NCBI GenBank assembly: GCA_023525975.1
Contig: CM042038.1
Span: forward strand, 12,471,272-12,535,271
Reading direction: 5' to 3'
Source of the DNA: Smallanthus sonchifolius
Lineage: Eukaryota; Streptophyta; Magnoliopsida; Asterales; Asteraceae
DNA: 64,000 nucleotides
The first letter of the stretch is position 1, and each line of letters starts with the position of its first letter. Under the pieces are notes generated by a model that saw only the letters and a list, made by a program, of their open reading frames with translations, was not told where the DNA came from and did not search any database. The position numbers were made by a program, and so were the translations under genes. Shown one piece after another: positions 46,101-58,669 of the stretch.

Positions 46101-48352
46101 CCGTACGGCTAAACAATTTTAAGTAACCATGCAAGAGTTTTTTTTTTGTTGCAAACTACAAATCATGCTAATGTAAATACAAAAAACAACAAAAACACCA
46201 GACTTTGTGACAAGTGAAATAACTTGATGTAAAAACAATGTCATGTTGCACCATTGACTAAGGGGGTGCTTCAATGTATCTTTTCAAAGTGATGACTTGA
46301 TATTGGATAAGCAACAACAATGATTGTGGGTTCAGGAGATACTGTTTAAATATGTTCTGCCGCTTAAGGTTGCAAATAATCACTTTTCTTGTTCTTAAGT
46401 GTTTGGTAAATTCTGATTATTTTAAGAAGTAATAAATAGAACAATGGCATATAAGTAATTTTTCTCATATTATTCTTGTTGCAGCAGCTATCAACTAGAT
46501 TTTCAAAGTGATGACTTGAGATTGGATAATCAACTACAATGATTGTGTTGCGACTTGACAGGTAATCAATTTAGAGCACATATCCAAACACCCCCTAACA
46601 ACGAAGTCAAATTGGTAAATTAAAAAAACCCATAAAAGTGTAAATTATATATATTTTACCTCATGCTCCTTAAGCTTTTTGTCTAGCTCCAAGAAGTTTT
46701 CTTGAGAGTCATATTGACCTGAGTGGTAAAAACATCTTTCAAGAAACTGATCCATCTTTTCACCACAATTCTCCCTAAAAGACGCCATTAAAAAATTTGG
46801 CAAAATCCACAATACCCAACAAACACTCTTAGTAAAGCTTAAACTTTTTATAAAAAAATGACATGAAAAGCAAATAAACCTGGAAAAAAAAAGTAACTGC
46901 TTCACCTTTTATCGATTCTGCATGTAAGTGTCTTGCTAACCATGGTTCTAAGTTCAGCATCACTCATCTTACTACGCGCATATCCAAATATAGTGAAATG
47001 CTGATAAACAAACGGCCAAAATAAACATAAAAACCATGCATTAGCCATTAGCGATGTATAAAAAGTTGAAATAAACTTTACGGTGTCAAAAGAGAGAACA
47101 GACCTTGGGGAGACAACCCTCATAATAAAGTGCAAAAAGTGCAGGAAATATCTTCTTCTTTGCAAGATCACCAGATGCACCAACCACGGTTATACTAACA
47201 GTAGAGTTTTCTTTGTCGTAGTCAAACTTAGCAACGTCTATGCTTTCTTCTGGAGGTGTAACAGGTGGGACAGATAATATTCCATCTTTCAAAATGTTAA
47301 CTACACCATCGCTTTTAGCAGAAGATGCTTTCTTAGTTGATGCACCTAATCATGATCAATAAGCATACAAGGGTCAATAGTAGCAAAAAAAAATCATTAA
47401 TAATCTAGGTCTACAGTTCAATAAATCGCTCAAATGGCACACATACACACACATAATCTACATGTTTGTAGATAAAATAATTAATAAATAAGACACTGTA
47501 TGTAGAAACCACACAAGCATTTTGATTTGTTCATTATAAACACCCATGTTTTAAAACTGTTTTGTAGGTCACCCAAGTGTGTAAATTGTTTCATTTATAC
47601 CAATTTCGACCAAAAAGCATCCTGAATAAAAAAAAATTTCAAAAGCAAAAAATTTAAACTATAACATGATCATCTCCACATACAATATTCTTTAAAAAAC
47701 AAAATATGATATTTGAAAAAAAAACTAATATACAATAGGTTTTAAGCTTTGAATGTAACACATTTATATACAAACAAAACATGTGTAACACATTCTCTTC
47801 TGTCCATTGCAATATCTAAGAAAGTGACTTTTGTCACATATCTAAAATCCTTCAATAAAATCAATATCATCAAAAGTATTTATAATCCTGATGAGCAAAC
47901 AAATACCTTTTCAATGAAAATTCATTAAAAAAAAGATGGAATTTTCATGTGACAAAGGTAAGCATAAATTAAACACAAACTTAACCCTAATTTCAGCTTG
48001 TTAATTTGTCTCTAATTTTACAATACTAACAGTAATATCCCCAAATACTAACACTATTCATTCTGAAACCCCCAAATTAGGATCATTCTCTGGCTTATAA
48101 TTTATAATACAAAACAACAAATTAGGGATAAAGAACTTGTGGAATTAATTAGGTAAGATACAGATAATAACCGTCTTGCAATTGAACAGCTTTCGGGCGA
48201 GATGATTGTTGTAGAGACAATTTTCTGGGACGACATTGTTTGGGGCGAATCGAGGATAAAGCTACGCGTTGATGAAACCGATTGATGACAGATGAATCAT
48301 TGGAATAAGGCGATGATGATGGACAATGTGTGGATGGAGCAAACGTGGCCAT
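43153..48352 (-). CDS. G6PD: Glucose-6-phosphate 1-dehydrogenase, plastid P2 type
   Basis: Oxidises glucose-6-phosphate with NADP+, the first step of the oxidative pentose phosphate pathway in plastids. Ten exons on the minus strand: 48352-48172, 47345-47104, 47000-46906, 46774-46660, 46057-45852, 45768-45619, 45521-45401, 44977-44748, 44295-44095 and 43402-43153. They give 596 aa with all phases closing. The Ser/Arg-rich first 60 residues are a transit peptide. Then come NADP-binding [26 protein letters not shown], the active-site [22 protein letters not shown] and the conserved RGPVGSHYL end. [12 protein letters not shown] and the YYPYGSRGP tail match P2 (Arabidopsis G6PD2/3) better than P1. 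Cys168 and Cys176 (TLTC...ENC, eight apart) align with the thioredoxin-regulated pair of P1 enzymes. Confidence 0.95.
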
Positions 48353-49206
48353 GAGTGTGTAAGTGATGATGAAAGGATCGATCGATTTGGAGGTTGAAAA
48401 GGAGAATCGGGGTGTTAAAAAAGAAGTTCGGAGTGGTCGATGTGGACTATGGAGTCCCTTGGTGTCTCCGAAAGGCTTCTGTCTGTTCGTTTTGCAAGGA
48501 GGAGCAAGTACGTCAATTTACGTGTACGCCGCCTTCTGCTTTTGACTAGTGTGCATCTTGGGCTCGGCCCAATAACTCTCTTGGCCCTTTTACTGGTCAT
48601 GAAAAAGTCCAATAACTTTTTTGGGCTCGGTTCTCGGAATATTCGTCCCCATCGACAAACCATGAAAAAGCCAGTCTGGAATCTTATCGGAAATTCATTC
48701 TTAAAAAATATTTTGACAAAATAGCGACGGATGGTTCGTCTGAGATCACATCCAAGAAGCGGGATTATTTCTGTAAAAGGTTATGGGTGGTTACTTATTG
48801 GTCTGTCTAGGGCCACCACTTTACGACGAGTTAGTTATATGTCGGTAATTACTGACATGGGGTTGACCGTGTGTGCAAAACCCAAAAAGTAACCAAAAAT
48901 CTAGATTTTGACGAATTCCGTTGACAATTCTCTGACATAATTGTTCGTCGGTCAAAGTGCTTCTAGCAGTGATAAAAGGTACTTGTACACAAAACCGATG
49001 CATGTTAATGGTTGGCAGCACATAAGAAATATATATTAAGGGAGTTGTTAATTCAAATAAGAGAAAACTTTTTTAATTTTTGGGCTGAGCATAGAAATAC
49101 ACCCTTTCTTTAAAACACAAGAAATAAAGATATCCTGATTCCTGAATTTTCATATACTCAACGTGAGTAGAATGCACACAGTCGCACACAAACATAAGTA
49201 TGCATG
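48353..49206. other. G6PD promoter side and non-coding DNA
   Basis: The first part is the G6PD upstream region (minus strand). Antisense frames crossing 48363-48724 are not recognisable. No clear element up to the Cassandra-like TRIM. Confidence 0.4.
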
Positions 49207-49732
49207 TGTAACATCCGGCCTCTCGTACCAACAATATTGTCCGCTTTTCCCCCACCAAGAGCTCACGGATTTTTTTTTGGTTGCCCGGGTGAAAACTTCC
49301 TATGGGGTCACCCATCCCTAGATTACTCTCACCTGAGCACGCTTAACTGTGGAGTTCTCCTCTCATCCACTACATTAAGCCCCAAAACGCGTTGTTGTAT
49401 TTGAGGCGGGACATTCCTTATGAACTCAGCATCTCTCCCGTGGACAGAACATAACATAACGATGTGGGATTTGCCTAAGGTGTTACAAACACACCCCCTT
49501 GGGACTTATCGTCCTCGATGAGGTTTGCCCCACTATCGTAAACAAAATAGAACGGGAGTGGCTCTGGTACCATTTGTAACATCCGGCCTCTCGTACCAAC
49601 AATATTGTCCACTTTGCCCCCACCAAGAGCTCACGGATTTGTTTTTGGTTGGCCGGGTGAAAACTTCCCAAGGGGTCACCCATCCCTGTATTAGTAGACA
49701 ATATTGTTGGTACGAGAGGGCGGATATTACAG
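49207..49732 (-). mobile_element. Cassandra-like TRIM carrying 5S rRNA-like LTRs
   Basis: A nearly complete LTR at 49207-49489 (TGTAACATCCGG...AAGGTGTTACA) contains, on the minus strand, 5S-rRNA-like sequence: the A-box word AGTTAAGCGTGCT and the C-box word GGATGGGTGACC. The 85-bp interior (49490-49574) shows, on the minus strand, a tRNA-Met-type primer site TGGTACCAGAGCC beside the LTR at 49575 and a purine tract AAGGGGGTGTG beside the LTR at 49489. So the element points minus. The second LTR (from 49575) is cut at about 49695, and an inverted LTR tip follows (about 49695-49732). Very short LTR elements with 5S cores are named Cassandra. There is no coding capacity. Confidence 0.8.
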
Positions 49733-49754
49733 CATGTGTGTATGTGTGTGTGTG

Positions 49755-49786
<32 letters not shown>

Positions 49787-50775
49787 AGAAGAAGAAGAAG
49801 AAGAGGATACAACACATTTTTATGTATGAAATTTTGAGGAACGGTACTTGCATCAATGTAGGCACGCATGTGTTTGACATAATTGAAGCTGGACACGCCA
49901 TTGTAATCATTAGACTCGCAATTTTAATAAGGGAAGAGTACTTTATGTAACCAAAACTCGTTATTGCGGTGAATATAACCTGAAAAGTTGGACTCATTAT
50001 TTTAACCAAACTCATTACAAAAATATATCAAAACTAGACAAAAGAATATATCCTTGTAATAGTTAAATACATCATTAAATGAGTTATACACACTATTTAT
50101 AATCAACAATGCATAAGAACCTTTACAAAAATGTCGGGCCTTTTAAATAATATTAAGAAAATTGATATATAAATAAAAGAATAAAATTATGAATTTTATG
50201 GTATAAATTATGAAATGAAGCATATTAAAAAATTCACGAGATTTATACATAGTGGTTGTCAAATATAATAAGATACAAAAAAGTGAATCTTAAAATAACA
50301 ACCACTTTATACTCACATGTAAAAGAGGTCATTGAGACATTGACCAAAGTCAAAATCACACAATTGTAACCGTGGAAGGAATATTCTAGAAAATAAAAAA
50401 CGCATCACCCCGCCGGAGCGAAAATATTATACACCTACCCCCGCTTTGACATTTTTCATTCCAATCAACCACTAGAAACTCTCCACGTGTCTTGCCAATA
50501 ACAAAATTGAAAATGCGTCCACTTGTTTACGCGGCTCACATTAGCAACGACCCTCGAACGGTAAAATGACCAGATATAGCCACGTGTCTAATCCCTCCCG
50601 CGTCGTCGATCTATCCGTTAACCCTAATCTCTCTCTCTCTCTCCCCCCTCTCTCAACTCCCATCCCTCTAGTTTCTCTGCAACCCTTCCGTTCAAGAAAA
50701 ATTAAGGGAAATTGCTGTTCTTGTTATCGAAAGATTTCCTTGATCTTTTCGTAAAATTCATCTTGTTTTAATCCA
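49733..50775 (+). promoter_or_regulatory. Intergenic DNA and OTU gene promoter
   Basis: Begins with a tgtgtg/tatata/gagaga microsatellite (about 49736-49805), then AT-rich DNA. Two ABRE/G-box-like cacgtgtc words (about 50484 and 50581) and a ctctctct leader run (about 50630-50660) precede the OTU start, suggesting a stress/ABA-responsive promoter (inference). Confidence 0.45.
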
Positions 50776-52452
50776 ATGGGAAAGCTTATATGTGATTCAA
50801 CGACGTCGTCTCCCGTGATCCCATGGAAAGACCCCACGGCCGCTCCATCCTCAATCGATACAATTGCCGCCGTCGATTTATCCGACCAGATCCTCACCAC
50901 CACCTGGGATGACGTGTCAGGACTAGAAGACCAGCAGAAAAGACACCTCCAGAGGCTCCAGGCCAAAGGAGTCCTCTGGAAGCACCCAGGGAATAAAATC
51001 CCTAATCAATATCAAAATCAAAATCCAGAAGACGATTCTTCTTCGCATCCGGCGGTGGTTTTCAGGCTGAGCCACGGCGGAGATGTCGAGGCGGACGGAA
51101 ATTGCTTATTCACGGCGTCTCAGAAGGCGATGAACCTGAAGGAGATTAACGCGAAGGATCTACGGCGGAGGACGGTGCGGCGGTTCCTGGAAGATCTCGG
51201 ATCTGAGAGCGGGATGGAGAGAGATAACATCGATGCGGCGATTAAGCACATGTATGTGCCAGATCTAAGATTTGGATGGGGTATTCATGTTGTTCAAGAG
51301 GTCAAATTGCTTGCGAAGAAAGTAGATCGTGAAAGTTTAGATTCAGCGATCGAGGAGCTGGTTAATCTGGGTATGCAGAGGTATAAAAATATATCTATTT
51401 GTTTCGTACATCTGGATCTTAATCTACATTCATTTACAAACCCTAGATTGTTGTATTTGGAATCAATTTTAGATCTACTGTGTAAATTGCCATTTTCTTT
51501 TTCAGATCTAAGTTTTGTATTCAAAATTAGATAAATATGTTAGTCTTGAAAAAGAATCGAGTGTATATTTATCAAAAACTGTATTTGATTGCAGAGAATT
51601 GGCTGCAGAATCTATTTATAAAGAGAGATGTATTGCAGTGGACAATGGTCAAAACTGGGCCAAGTATATGTCCATATCTGGTTCTCCAGAAGATGAATAT
51701 AACATCATCACTTTGCAATACACAGAGGAAGGTTTATTAACTGTAGATGAGAACAGAGAAGGCCATGCTGCAGCTTTTGGAGATGATATAGCAATTGAAT
51801 GTATTGCTACTGAGTTCAAAAGAGAGATTTATGTGGTATGCAATTTCAAACTTTTGTTTAATATTACTTTACTTTACCTGGTCAAATAGTTATACTATTA
51901 GATAATTACAATGTCACCTATCTGCCATGGTGTAATTCTATTTGTAGGTTTTAGTAGTTCTTTTGAAAATAACTTTAGATGTAAGAAAGACCCACAAATT
52001 GAAAATGCTAAATTGCCAAATGGAGACACTCATTTCTTGTGATCTAAGCACAGATGCGAGTGTGGCAATGTGGTTTATACCCTTGTTTTTTTTACAAAAT
52101 TTAGGCACAAGTTGGTACTTATTTTCATTGGATTTACTTTACGGAATACAGGTGCAAGCGCATGGATCGGATGCAATGGTTGATGAAGACAACTGTGTCT
52201 TTTTCCTTCCGCATCGTCCAAGGAGTGAAATTTGTGGACTGCCTTTCTTTCTGTTCATGAAAGGAACAGGTATCAATCGGAACATATTTTCTTAAACTTC
52301 AAAAATTGTTGAAGAGATGAGATGGTTTGTGAATGATATACAATTGAATTGGCTTTACAGGTTGGTGTGGAGCTGGGGCTGATCACTATGAGCCCCTCAT
52401 CGCGCAGTCTTCTTCTGTGGTTTCCCATGAGAAAGTTGCACTGGTTCTTTGA
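50776..52452 (+). CDS. OTU-domain deubiquitinase
   Basis: Cysteine protease of the ovarian-tumour family that removes ubiquitin. Four exons: 50776-51380, 51595-51835, 52152-52269 and 52361-52452, giving 351 aa with phases closing. The catalytic region EADGNCLFTASQKAM places Asp107 and Cys110; the C-terminal DHYEPL supplies the His (about 330). The N-terminal 90 residues are a helical WDDVSGLEDQQKRHLQRLQAKGV segment plus an Asn/Gln-rich linker. Mid-domain RREL, WAKYMSISGSPEDE and FGDDIAIECIATEF support the family. It resembles one of the plant OTU proteins starting MGKLICDS, but I do not assign a number. No signal peptide or membrane span; cytosol/nucleus expected. Confidence 0.9.
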
Positions 52453-53812
52453 GTCACCGGGCTCTGCAGTTTTGGGCGATTGAGTTAGGAAATTTAGGGA
52501 TTCTTTTGTGTCGTTTGTTTCTTTCTTTCTGCTTTAGAAAGTTAAGTTGAACCTTGAATGGAATTTTTGTAAGTGTTGGGCGGCTGTGTTTTGTTGTTGT
52601 TGAGAGGCAGGCAGGGGTATAGAATTAATTGTTGGTTGAGAGAAGTTCTCCCGAGGATTAGTTTTTGTATTGTTTCGGTGGTATTATTCTTCTTGAGGGG
52701 CTGCTGTTTGTTGTAATCGAGTGCCATCTTTTACTATTCAATGGCTTCACCTTCAACTATTATTGGAACTCATTCATGCTCTTGTGTTCAATATAAAGAT
52801 AATTGCACCCCCAACATGGAGCCATTTTGGTCCGGATCAGAACGGGTTTTAATCAAAATAAGTATACAACCCTTCCTTTTTCATCTTTTTCCCACCGCCA
52901 CCCATTCTTTAATTCGTGACTTTAGCCATTTGAGCTTTGTGGCTAAAGCTAAATCTGTCAGGCCAGAAAACTTGAACAGAGCCGCCTCACATGATCCATA
53001 AACCTTGGGAAGTTCCAACCAAGAATTAAAAAAAACAAAAAAGAATGTGACTAAAATGCACATCTTTAGTAGCAAGAATGAGGGGACAGTGATCCGAACA
53101 TCTTTTGGCAACGCCGTGAAAGAAGTTTTTCCCTTTTATTAGAGATATACGTAAGTTTTTCCTGGTCAATCTTGGCATACCAGGACCCGATGAATTTTAC
53201 TAAGTTTTTCCCCTTTATCAGAGATATGCGTGACATACTACCTCCCATCTGATATTTAAACAATTCAGCTTGACGAATAAAGTCATTGAAATACCCTTTA
53301 TTTAAACCAACACGTGTCAAAATTTAATTGGATCAGATCTCTGCTGTGCACTGAACTTTAGCCTGGTTAAATTAGCCGGATTTAGCCATCGATTTAGAGA
53401 GAATGTCTATGAATTTATAGGCTAAAAGTCAAAATTTATTTAAAAAAAAGTGGTTGGTTAAATGTCTATTTTGATAATTTTCCGTTATATTTTTCATAGT
53501 TTTAAGTAAAAAACCAACAAATATTTAGTTGGTGTCTTTCTTACTATGTAAACTTAAAAAGGTTTTGAAACCAAAATATATATCTATATCTATTAATAAC
53601 TATGTTAGGTACTTACGCTGTGTTCCCGAGTCTCATTTAAAGAGAGAAAAGAAGGGAAAAGAAAGGAAGAAAAATGAATCACTTGTTCCAGAGTTTTTTT
53701 TAAGAGGGGGAAAAGAAAGGAAATAGAAGAAGAGTATTCCAGAGATTTTTTTAAGAAAAGAAATTGAAGGCAATGAAGGGAAAACTAGGCTTATCTCCAC
53801 CCCCCAAATTGA
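52453..53812. other. OTU 3' region and non-coding DNA
   Basis: The first 250 bp look like a 3' untranslated region (T- and G-rich). A repeated gttttt..cccttttat.agagatat.cg block at about 53126-53150 and 53201-53230 is a small imperfect duplication. Nothing else. Confidence 0.4.
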
Positions 53813-54684
53813 AGATATAATAAATAAATGTTTTGAGGTGATACATGTAATCATTCTAGAACCTCTAGATCTTTGTTTTCCCGTCTAAAAATTTTTCAAT
53901 TATTTATTTTAATTTCTATAAACCCCTAAATTGATTAAATACCATTTAAACATTTCCGTATTTTTTATAGTTTTAAATTTTAAACATTAAATATCAGATA
54001 ACTTTTGGTTGACCAATAACTTCCTTTTTTAAATACAATATTTATAATTAAATTTAACTAATTCATTATAATTCATAAGATTTAGAGATGTTAATTTTTA
54101 ATTTTTTAGAATGTTATGAATTGTTACTTTTTATAAGTTATCTGTTAATCGTGACACTCTAAAATCTAATAATAATCTATCAACATATAAAACATTTATT
54201 TATTGTATTTGTTTCATGATTCAGTCTGTGTAACACACGAGAATCTAACATAGTCAATATAATAAATAAAGGTTTTCAATGCCACGTGTCGCCTTATATT
54301 CATTCTCATCATTCTTTTTCCCGCATCTCTATCTTATTAAATACAACTCTATCTTTTCAATAATAATATATTTTTAAAAAATTATTAATTATATACTAAC
54401 AAAACACATTTATTTTACATGATCTTTTATTATAAGAAACTTCGAAATCTAATTACCTAGCTTATGTTTTCAATCAAATATTAAATGAAAGTCAAATTAC
54501 ACCAAATAGTAATTGATGTAATTTCGAAACTCTATTATATATTAATTTTTATATATTTTTGGATTTTATTTTTTATTGTTAGTATATGTTATATATTTTT
54601 CTAGTTATAAGACATATATAAAGTTTAAGAAATTTTATATGTTGATATTTTTTTCACTCTATGTAATACACATTTGTAAACTAG
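53813..54684 (+). mobile_element. Two head-to-tail Helitron-like elements
   Basis: The first copy runs from about 53813 to a 3' end (ctaacatag) at about 54253. The second starts TCAATATAATAAATAAAGG at 54254 and ends with CTAG at 54681-54684. Both share heads (ataaataaa.gttttga) and cacgtgtc/tacatgta blocks. The second copy abuts the first tail exactly, as Helitrons do when inserting at the same A/T site. Confidence 0.6.
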
Positions 54685-55964
54685 TATATCAATAAAACCA
54701 AGATTTTATCTCTATTTTAGGTTTTAAAAAACTAATAAAAGTTTAGAGCCAGTGAAAGCACATGTAGCAAAGATGATTGTACGACAAAGCATTGCACATT
54801 TGACCGGATGAGGTGATAAGCATTCAAAATCTTTCAATCACACGTGTATGCATACCACGTGGACACGTATATGCTATGATAACGACACGTATTTGTTTTC
54901 CCTCCAAGATGACATCACCCTCGCTTAGCCTATAATGCTTTTCTCTCCTGATCTCTCAGAAATTTCTTCTTATCTTCGTGGAACAAGTAAGTTCTTTAAC
55001 TTCAGTTAATTAATCATATTGCTTGAAACTTCTTTGGTTCCTGTCATATATTTTGTTTTTGTTTTCCAATTAGTGCTTGGTAGACTTATATGATTGGATA
55101 TGATCTGATAAATGGCCATCTTTTTGTGAGGGATGTAGAAACAATCAATGCAAAAGAATTTAGCTGAACCTTAATTAGGGGGTGTTTGGATTGCTTAATA
55201 TAACTGTTTTATCAATCTTCAAGCTTATTGTGTTTTGATTATTTATTGTGAGTTATGAAGATACAGGTGTTCTTTTCAAAATTCCAACAGTTTGTTTTTT
55301 AGACACTATGTACATAAGCAGTTTTAATAAGAATTCTTGGTAATGAATAATTAGGGGACCTAAAAGGGTCGTGTTCACGGGTTGGCCAGAAAATCTTGTC
55401 AGACATATGAACCAAGCATGTGGCAAACTCTGTTAGGAGGTAAACATGAACACAACCTCTTTAACCGAAGTTTTTTCCCCATATTAATACATTGAAATTA
55501 CAATTTTACAATAAAAAATAGAAATGTAAATCAAACAGTTGCCTTTTAATCATAAAATCATATGTCAATTTAAAAAAATAAAATAGAAAATTAAACGGGT
55601 TAACCTGCGAACCCTCTGGGTTGAAAAACACGAGCGTTAGCTAAACCGTTTTGACCCGAAACCTATCCGAACCCGTTTATACTAAACCCAAACCCGCAAA
55701 TTTGATGTTAGGTTCGTGTTTGTGTCATAAGTTAGCACCCTACCAATGATGTAGGTACTTTTAACTTCTTTACCCTATTACCAAAGCAAAATGAAATACT
55801 ATTTTTATTAGTTACCTGCTTATCAAATCTAATTTTGTTCTAAAGTACAAAAGTTGTAGTTTCTTTTTCAAGGTTCAAGGGACATTGATAAAAGATCAGA
55901 CCATCAACTTCACAGGTTAATAAAGACTAGCTGAGCATATAGTAATTTGCATTAAAAATACAAA
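54685..55964 (+). promoter_or_regulatory. Promoter and 5' leader intron of the DUF7733 gene
   Basis: A cluster of cacgtg-type words (about 54842, 54858 and 54866) and cacacgtgt/acacgt near 54890 suggests ABA or light response. About 54940-54986 reads as a leader exon ending acaa|gtaagt, and ttcacag|gttaat near 55916 is a fitting acceptor, so a 930-bp leader intron is likely before the ATG at 55965. Confidence 0.5.
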
Positions 55965-58669
55965 ATGTCAGGTGTATCCTTTGCGATGGCTCCCCGCTCT
56001 GATCCCGATGAAACAACCCACCAAAAAACCCAACACCACCGCCAACAAGATAACACGGTGGTGGGCGGTGTAATGGGATCTCTTCATGTAATCGAACTGC
56101 AGTTGGTAGCTTTCATTATGGTTTTCTCAGCCAGCGGTCTTGTCCCACTTTTTGACCTGGCTTTCCCTGCCTTTACCACCGGTTACCTTGTCATTCTGTC
56201 ATGGCTAGTTTTCCCGAGTCATGGCGGGTCCACCACTTCCAAAGAAATATACCAAGGAAGCCGGATATTCCGAGCTTACGTGATCTTAGGGACCACAATC
56301 GGATTGTTTCTACCGTTAGCTTATGTTTTGGGTGGATTTGCAAGGGGTGATGAACATTCACTCGCATCAGCAACACCACATCTGTTCTTGCTATCGTGTC
56401 AGATACTAACGGAAAATATCATAAGCGGGTTGTCTTTGTTTTCACCTCCTGTTAGAGCTTTAGTACCAATGTTGTATACAGTTAGAAGGATATTTGTTAT
56501 CTTGGATTGGGTTCAAGACGTGTGGATTAGCAAATCCCTCCATCCGTATGCTGAAATCAAGGTGATATATTTTAGTTTTTTTGTTAATAGGTGAATTTTT
56601 TCTTGTTATAGATGGTTTAGAATTATAAATATGGTTTTTAGGTGTTTTCTGGTTTTCTTTTAAAGAAAATTCCTAGAATAAACAAATTTGGAAACTTTTT
56701 CCCAATAACAAACAAAGACGTTTCAACTTCCTCAAAATGAACATGAATTTTCGTCAAAATACAACACAAAATAGACGACTTCGCCGAGTTTACGTGGCAT
56801 CTCCCTTTAACCGACACGTGGCAATTTCGCCGGAACATTTTCAAATCTCGACAAAGTCGCCGAAACATGTTTTCGTCGAGTTTTAAAAATGTTTTGCCGT
56901 TCAGAAACTTGTCGGGTCCTGATTCATATAAAAACTCGGCGTTTCGCCCGGATTTTTTAAAACTAGGAGTTTCGCCCAAATTTTTTTCCGCCCGGATTTT
57001 TTTAAAACTTGGCTTTCCGCCCAGATTTTTTTAAAACTCGGTGTTTCGCCCGGATTTGTTTAAAACTCGGCTTTTCGCCCAGATTTGTTTAAAACTCGGC
57101 GTTTCGCCCGGATTTGATGCAAACTTGGCTTTTCGCCTAGATTTGTTTAAAACTCGGCGTTCCGCCCATATTTTTTTTCGCCCGGATTTAATTTAAACTT
57201 GGCTTTTCGCCCAGATTTTTTTAAAACTCGGCGTTTCGCCAGAATTTTTTAAAACTCGGCGTTTCGCGTGAATTTTTTTTTGCCCGGATTTTTAAAAAAC
57301 TCGGAGAACCCGACAAGTTTTTGAACGCCGAAACATTTATAAAACTCGACGAAAACATGTTTCGGCGATTTTGTCGAGCTTTTTAAATTTTCAGTCGAAA
57401 ATGACACGTGTAAGTTAAAGGACGAAGCCACGTGAACTCGGCGAAGTCGCCGAGTTTAGGTATTAACTGGGCGAAAATCTATGTTCATTTTGGGTAGTTG
57501 ACTTGTCTTTGTTTGTTTTTAAGAAAAACTTTTCAAAAATGTTTATTTCAAGAATTTTCCCTTTCTTTTAACTAGCTAGTCAAACCAGTGGAGATGTACG
57601 GATGTGAAGAGTGTGTGATCCGCTAGTTACCCACCCGCTAGTGTTTGACTAGCGGATAGTGCAAAGTCAAAAATAAAATGTTATTATTAGACTATGTTTG
57701 GATATAGATGAATATTTTATTGTTATTTTTGCCCGGTTCACGACTATATATTATTTATTGGCCTACTAGGTTAAAACCCATGTATTACATGGGTTAAATA
57801 AAAAAACTTGTTATAAAACATCAGTTTCTATAAAGATTTGTAAATTCTAAAAATATTATATAATTATTTTTTTTAAATGTTTTATTGAAAAGAATGAAGA
57901 AATGTTCAAATTATAAAAATGTTTTACAGTAAAATGTACGGATGGTCCCTGTGGTTTACTAAAATTTTGTAAATCCAAAATTTTGGTAATCCACAGGGAT
58001 CATCCGTGTACTTTACTCAATGTTTTATGAACAAACCTATTTTTTTAAAATAAAAAACGTTTTATAAAAGTAATTATAAAAATCATTATTATTATTTAAT
58101 AGGAGAGAGATGTAAGAAACAAAAACTAGAAAAAAATAAAAAAATTTGTATAATTAATAAGAGAGAGGCGTGAAACAAAAATTATAAAAAAAATAAAAAA
58201 CATGTATAATTAATAGGAGAGAAGTGGAAAAAAAATAGTGATGATGAATGTATGAGTGACAAGTGTCCTGTTAAAACTTTTATTTCTTATATAGTATAGA
58301 TGTTTGGATATTTTTTCAATGTTCACATCCGCTGGTTGAAGGAGCGGATAAATGACTTTAAAAAACACCTAAAAACAATGTTTATAACTTTAAACTACCT
58401 ATAATATAACAAGAAATAACCCGTGAATGGGAGTTAATTATTGGGTAACATTTGTGTTGTGTTAGGATGTGGCATGGTTCTGGTTCGGAAGGGTTCTTGC
58501 TGTAGCGAATCTTGCATATTTTTCCATCAATATGTTCGGGTTTTTAATTCCGAGGTTCCTCCCAAGAGCCTTCAACCAGTACTTGAGGGAGGAAAATGAG
58601 ATCCAAAGAAAGAAGGTGGTGGGTCTACAACAATCACATCCACCTGCACATGATAAAAAGTCTGATTAA
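55965..58669 (+). CDS. Multi-span membrane protein, DUF7733 type
   Basis: A plant-specific integral membrane protein of unknown function. Two coding exons: 55965-56561 and 58466-58669, giving 266 aa with phases closing. After a His/Gln-rich soluble N-terminus (about 1-35) come GGVMGSLHVIELQLVAFIMV, LFDLAFPAFTTGYLVILSWL, the AYVILGTTIGLFLPLAYVL span, HLFLLSCQILTENIISGLSL, and in exon 2 WFGRVLAVANLAYFSINMFG: five to six spans. The tail is Lys/Gln/His-rich and soluble. The match to the DUF7733 family is from memory of its conserved GGVMGSL...ELQLVAF start. No enzyme motif is visible. Its 1.9-kb intron hosts a foldback element and a Helitron. Confidence 0.85.
56661..57573. mobile_element. Foldback element with a central tandem array
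   Basis: Two arms of roughly 270 bp (56661-56932 and 57305-57573) are inverted copies: aataaacaaatttggaaac against its right-hand mirror, aacaaacaaagac, aaaatgaacat. Between them about eleven imperfect copies of a 33-bp unit (aaaactcggcgtttcgccc + gatttttttt) fill 56933-57304. No coding capacity. Long arms plus an iterative core fit foldback/MULE-like elements. Confidence 0.75.
57766..58300 (-). mobile_element. Helitron-like element in the DUF7733 intron
   Basis: On the minus strand it begins TCTATACTATATAAGAAATA at 58300 and ends with a cccatgtaatacatggg hairpin and ttttaacCTAG at 57766. Shares aggagagag and gtgacaagtgtcc blocks with the other copies in the window. Non-autonomous. Confidence 0.68.

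Noticed and set aside
48363..48724. Plus-strand frames opposite the G6PD start
   Set aside because: They lack family features and overlap the G6PD promoter side.
49207..49489. 5S rRNA gene
   Set aside because: Only the internal promoter region is 5S-like and it is embedded in TGTAACA..TGTTACA LTR ends with a primer-binding site alongside, as in Cassandra elements.
49483..50015. Overlapping 130-160-codon frames on both strands
   Set aside because: They read through the TRIM and a tg/ta/ga microsatellite; the protein is low-complexity and has no family.
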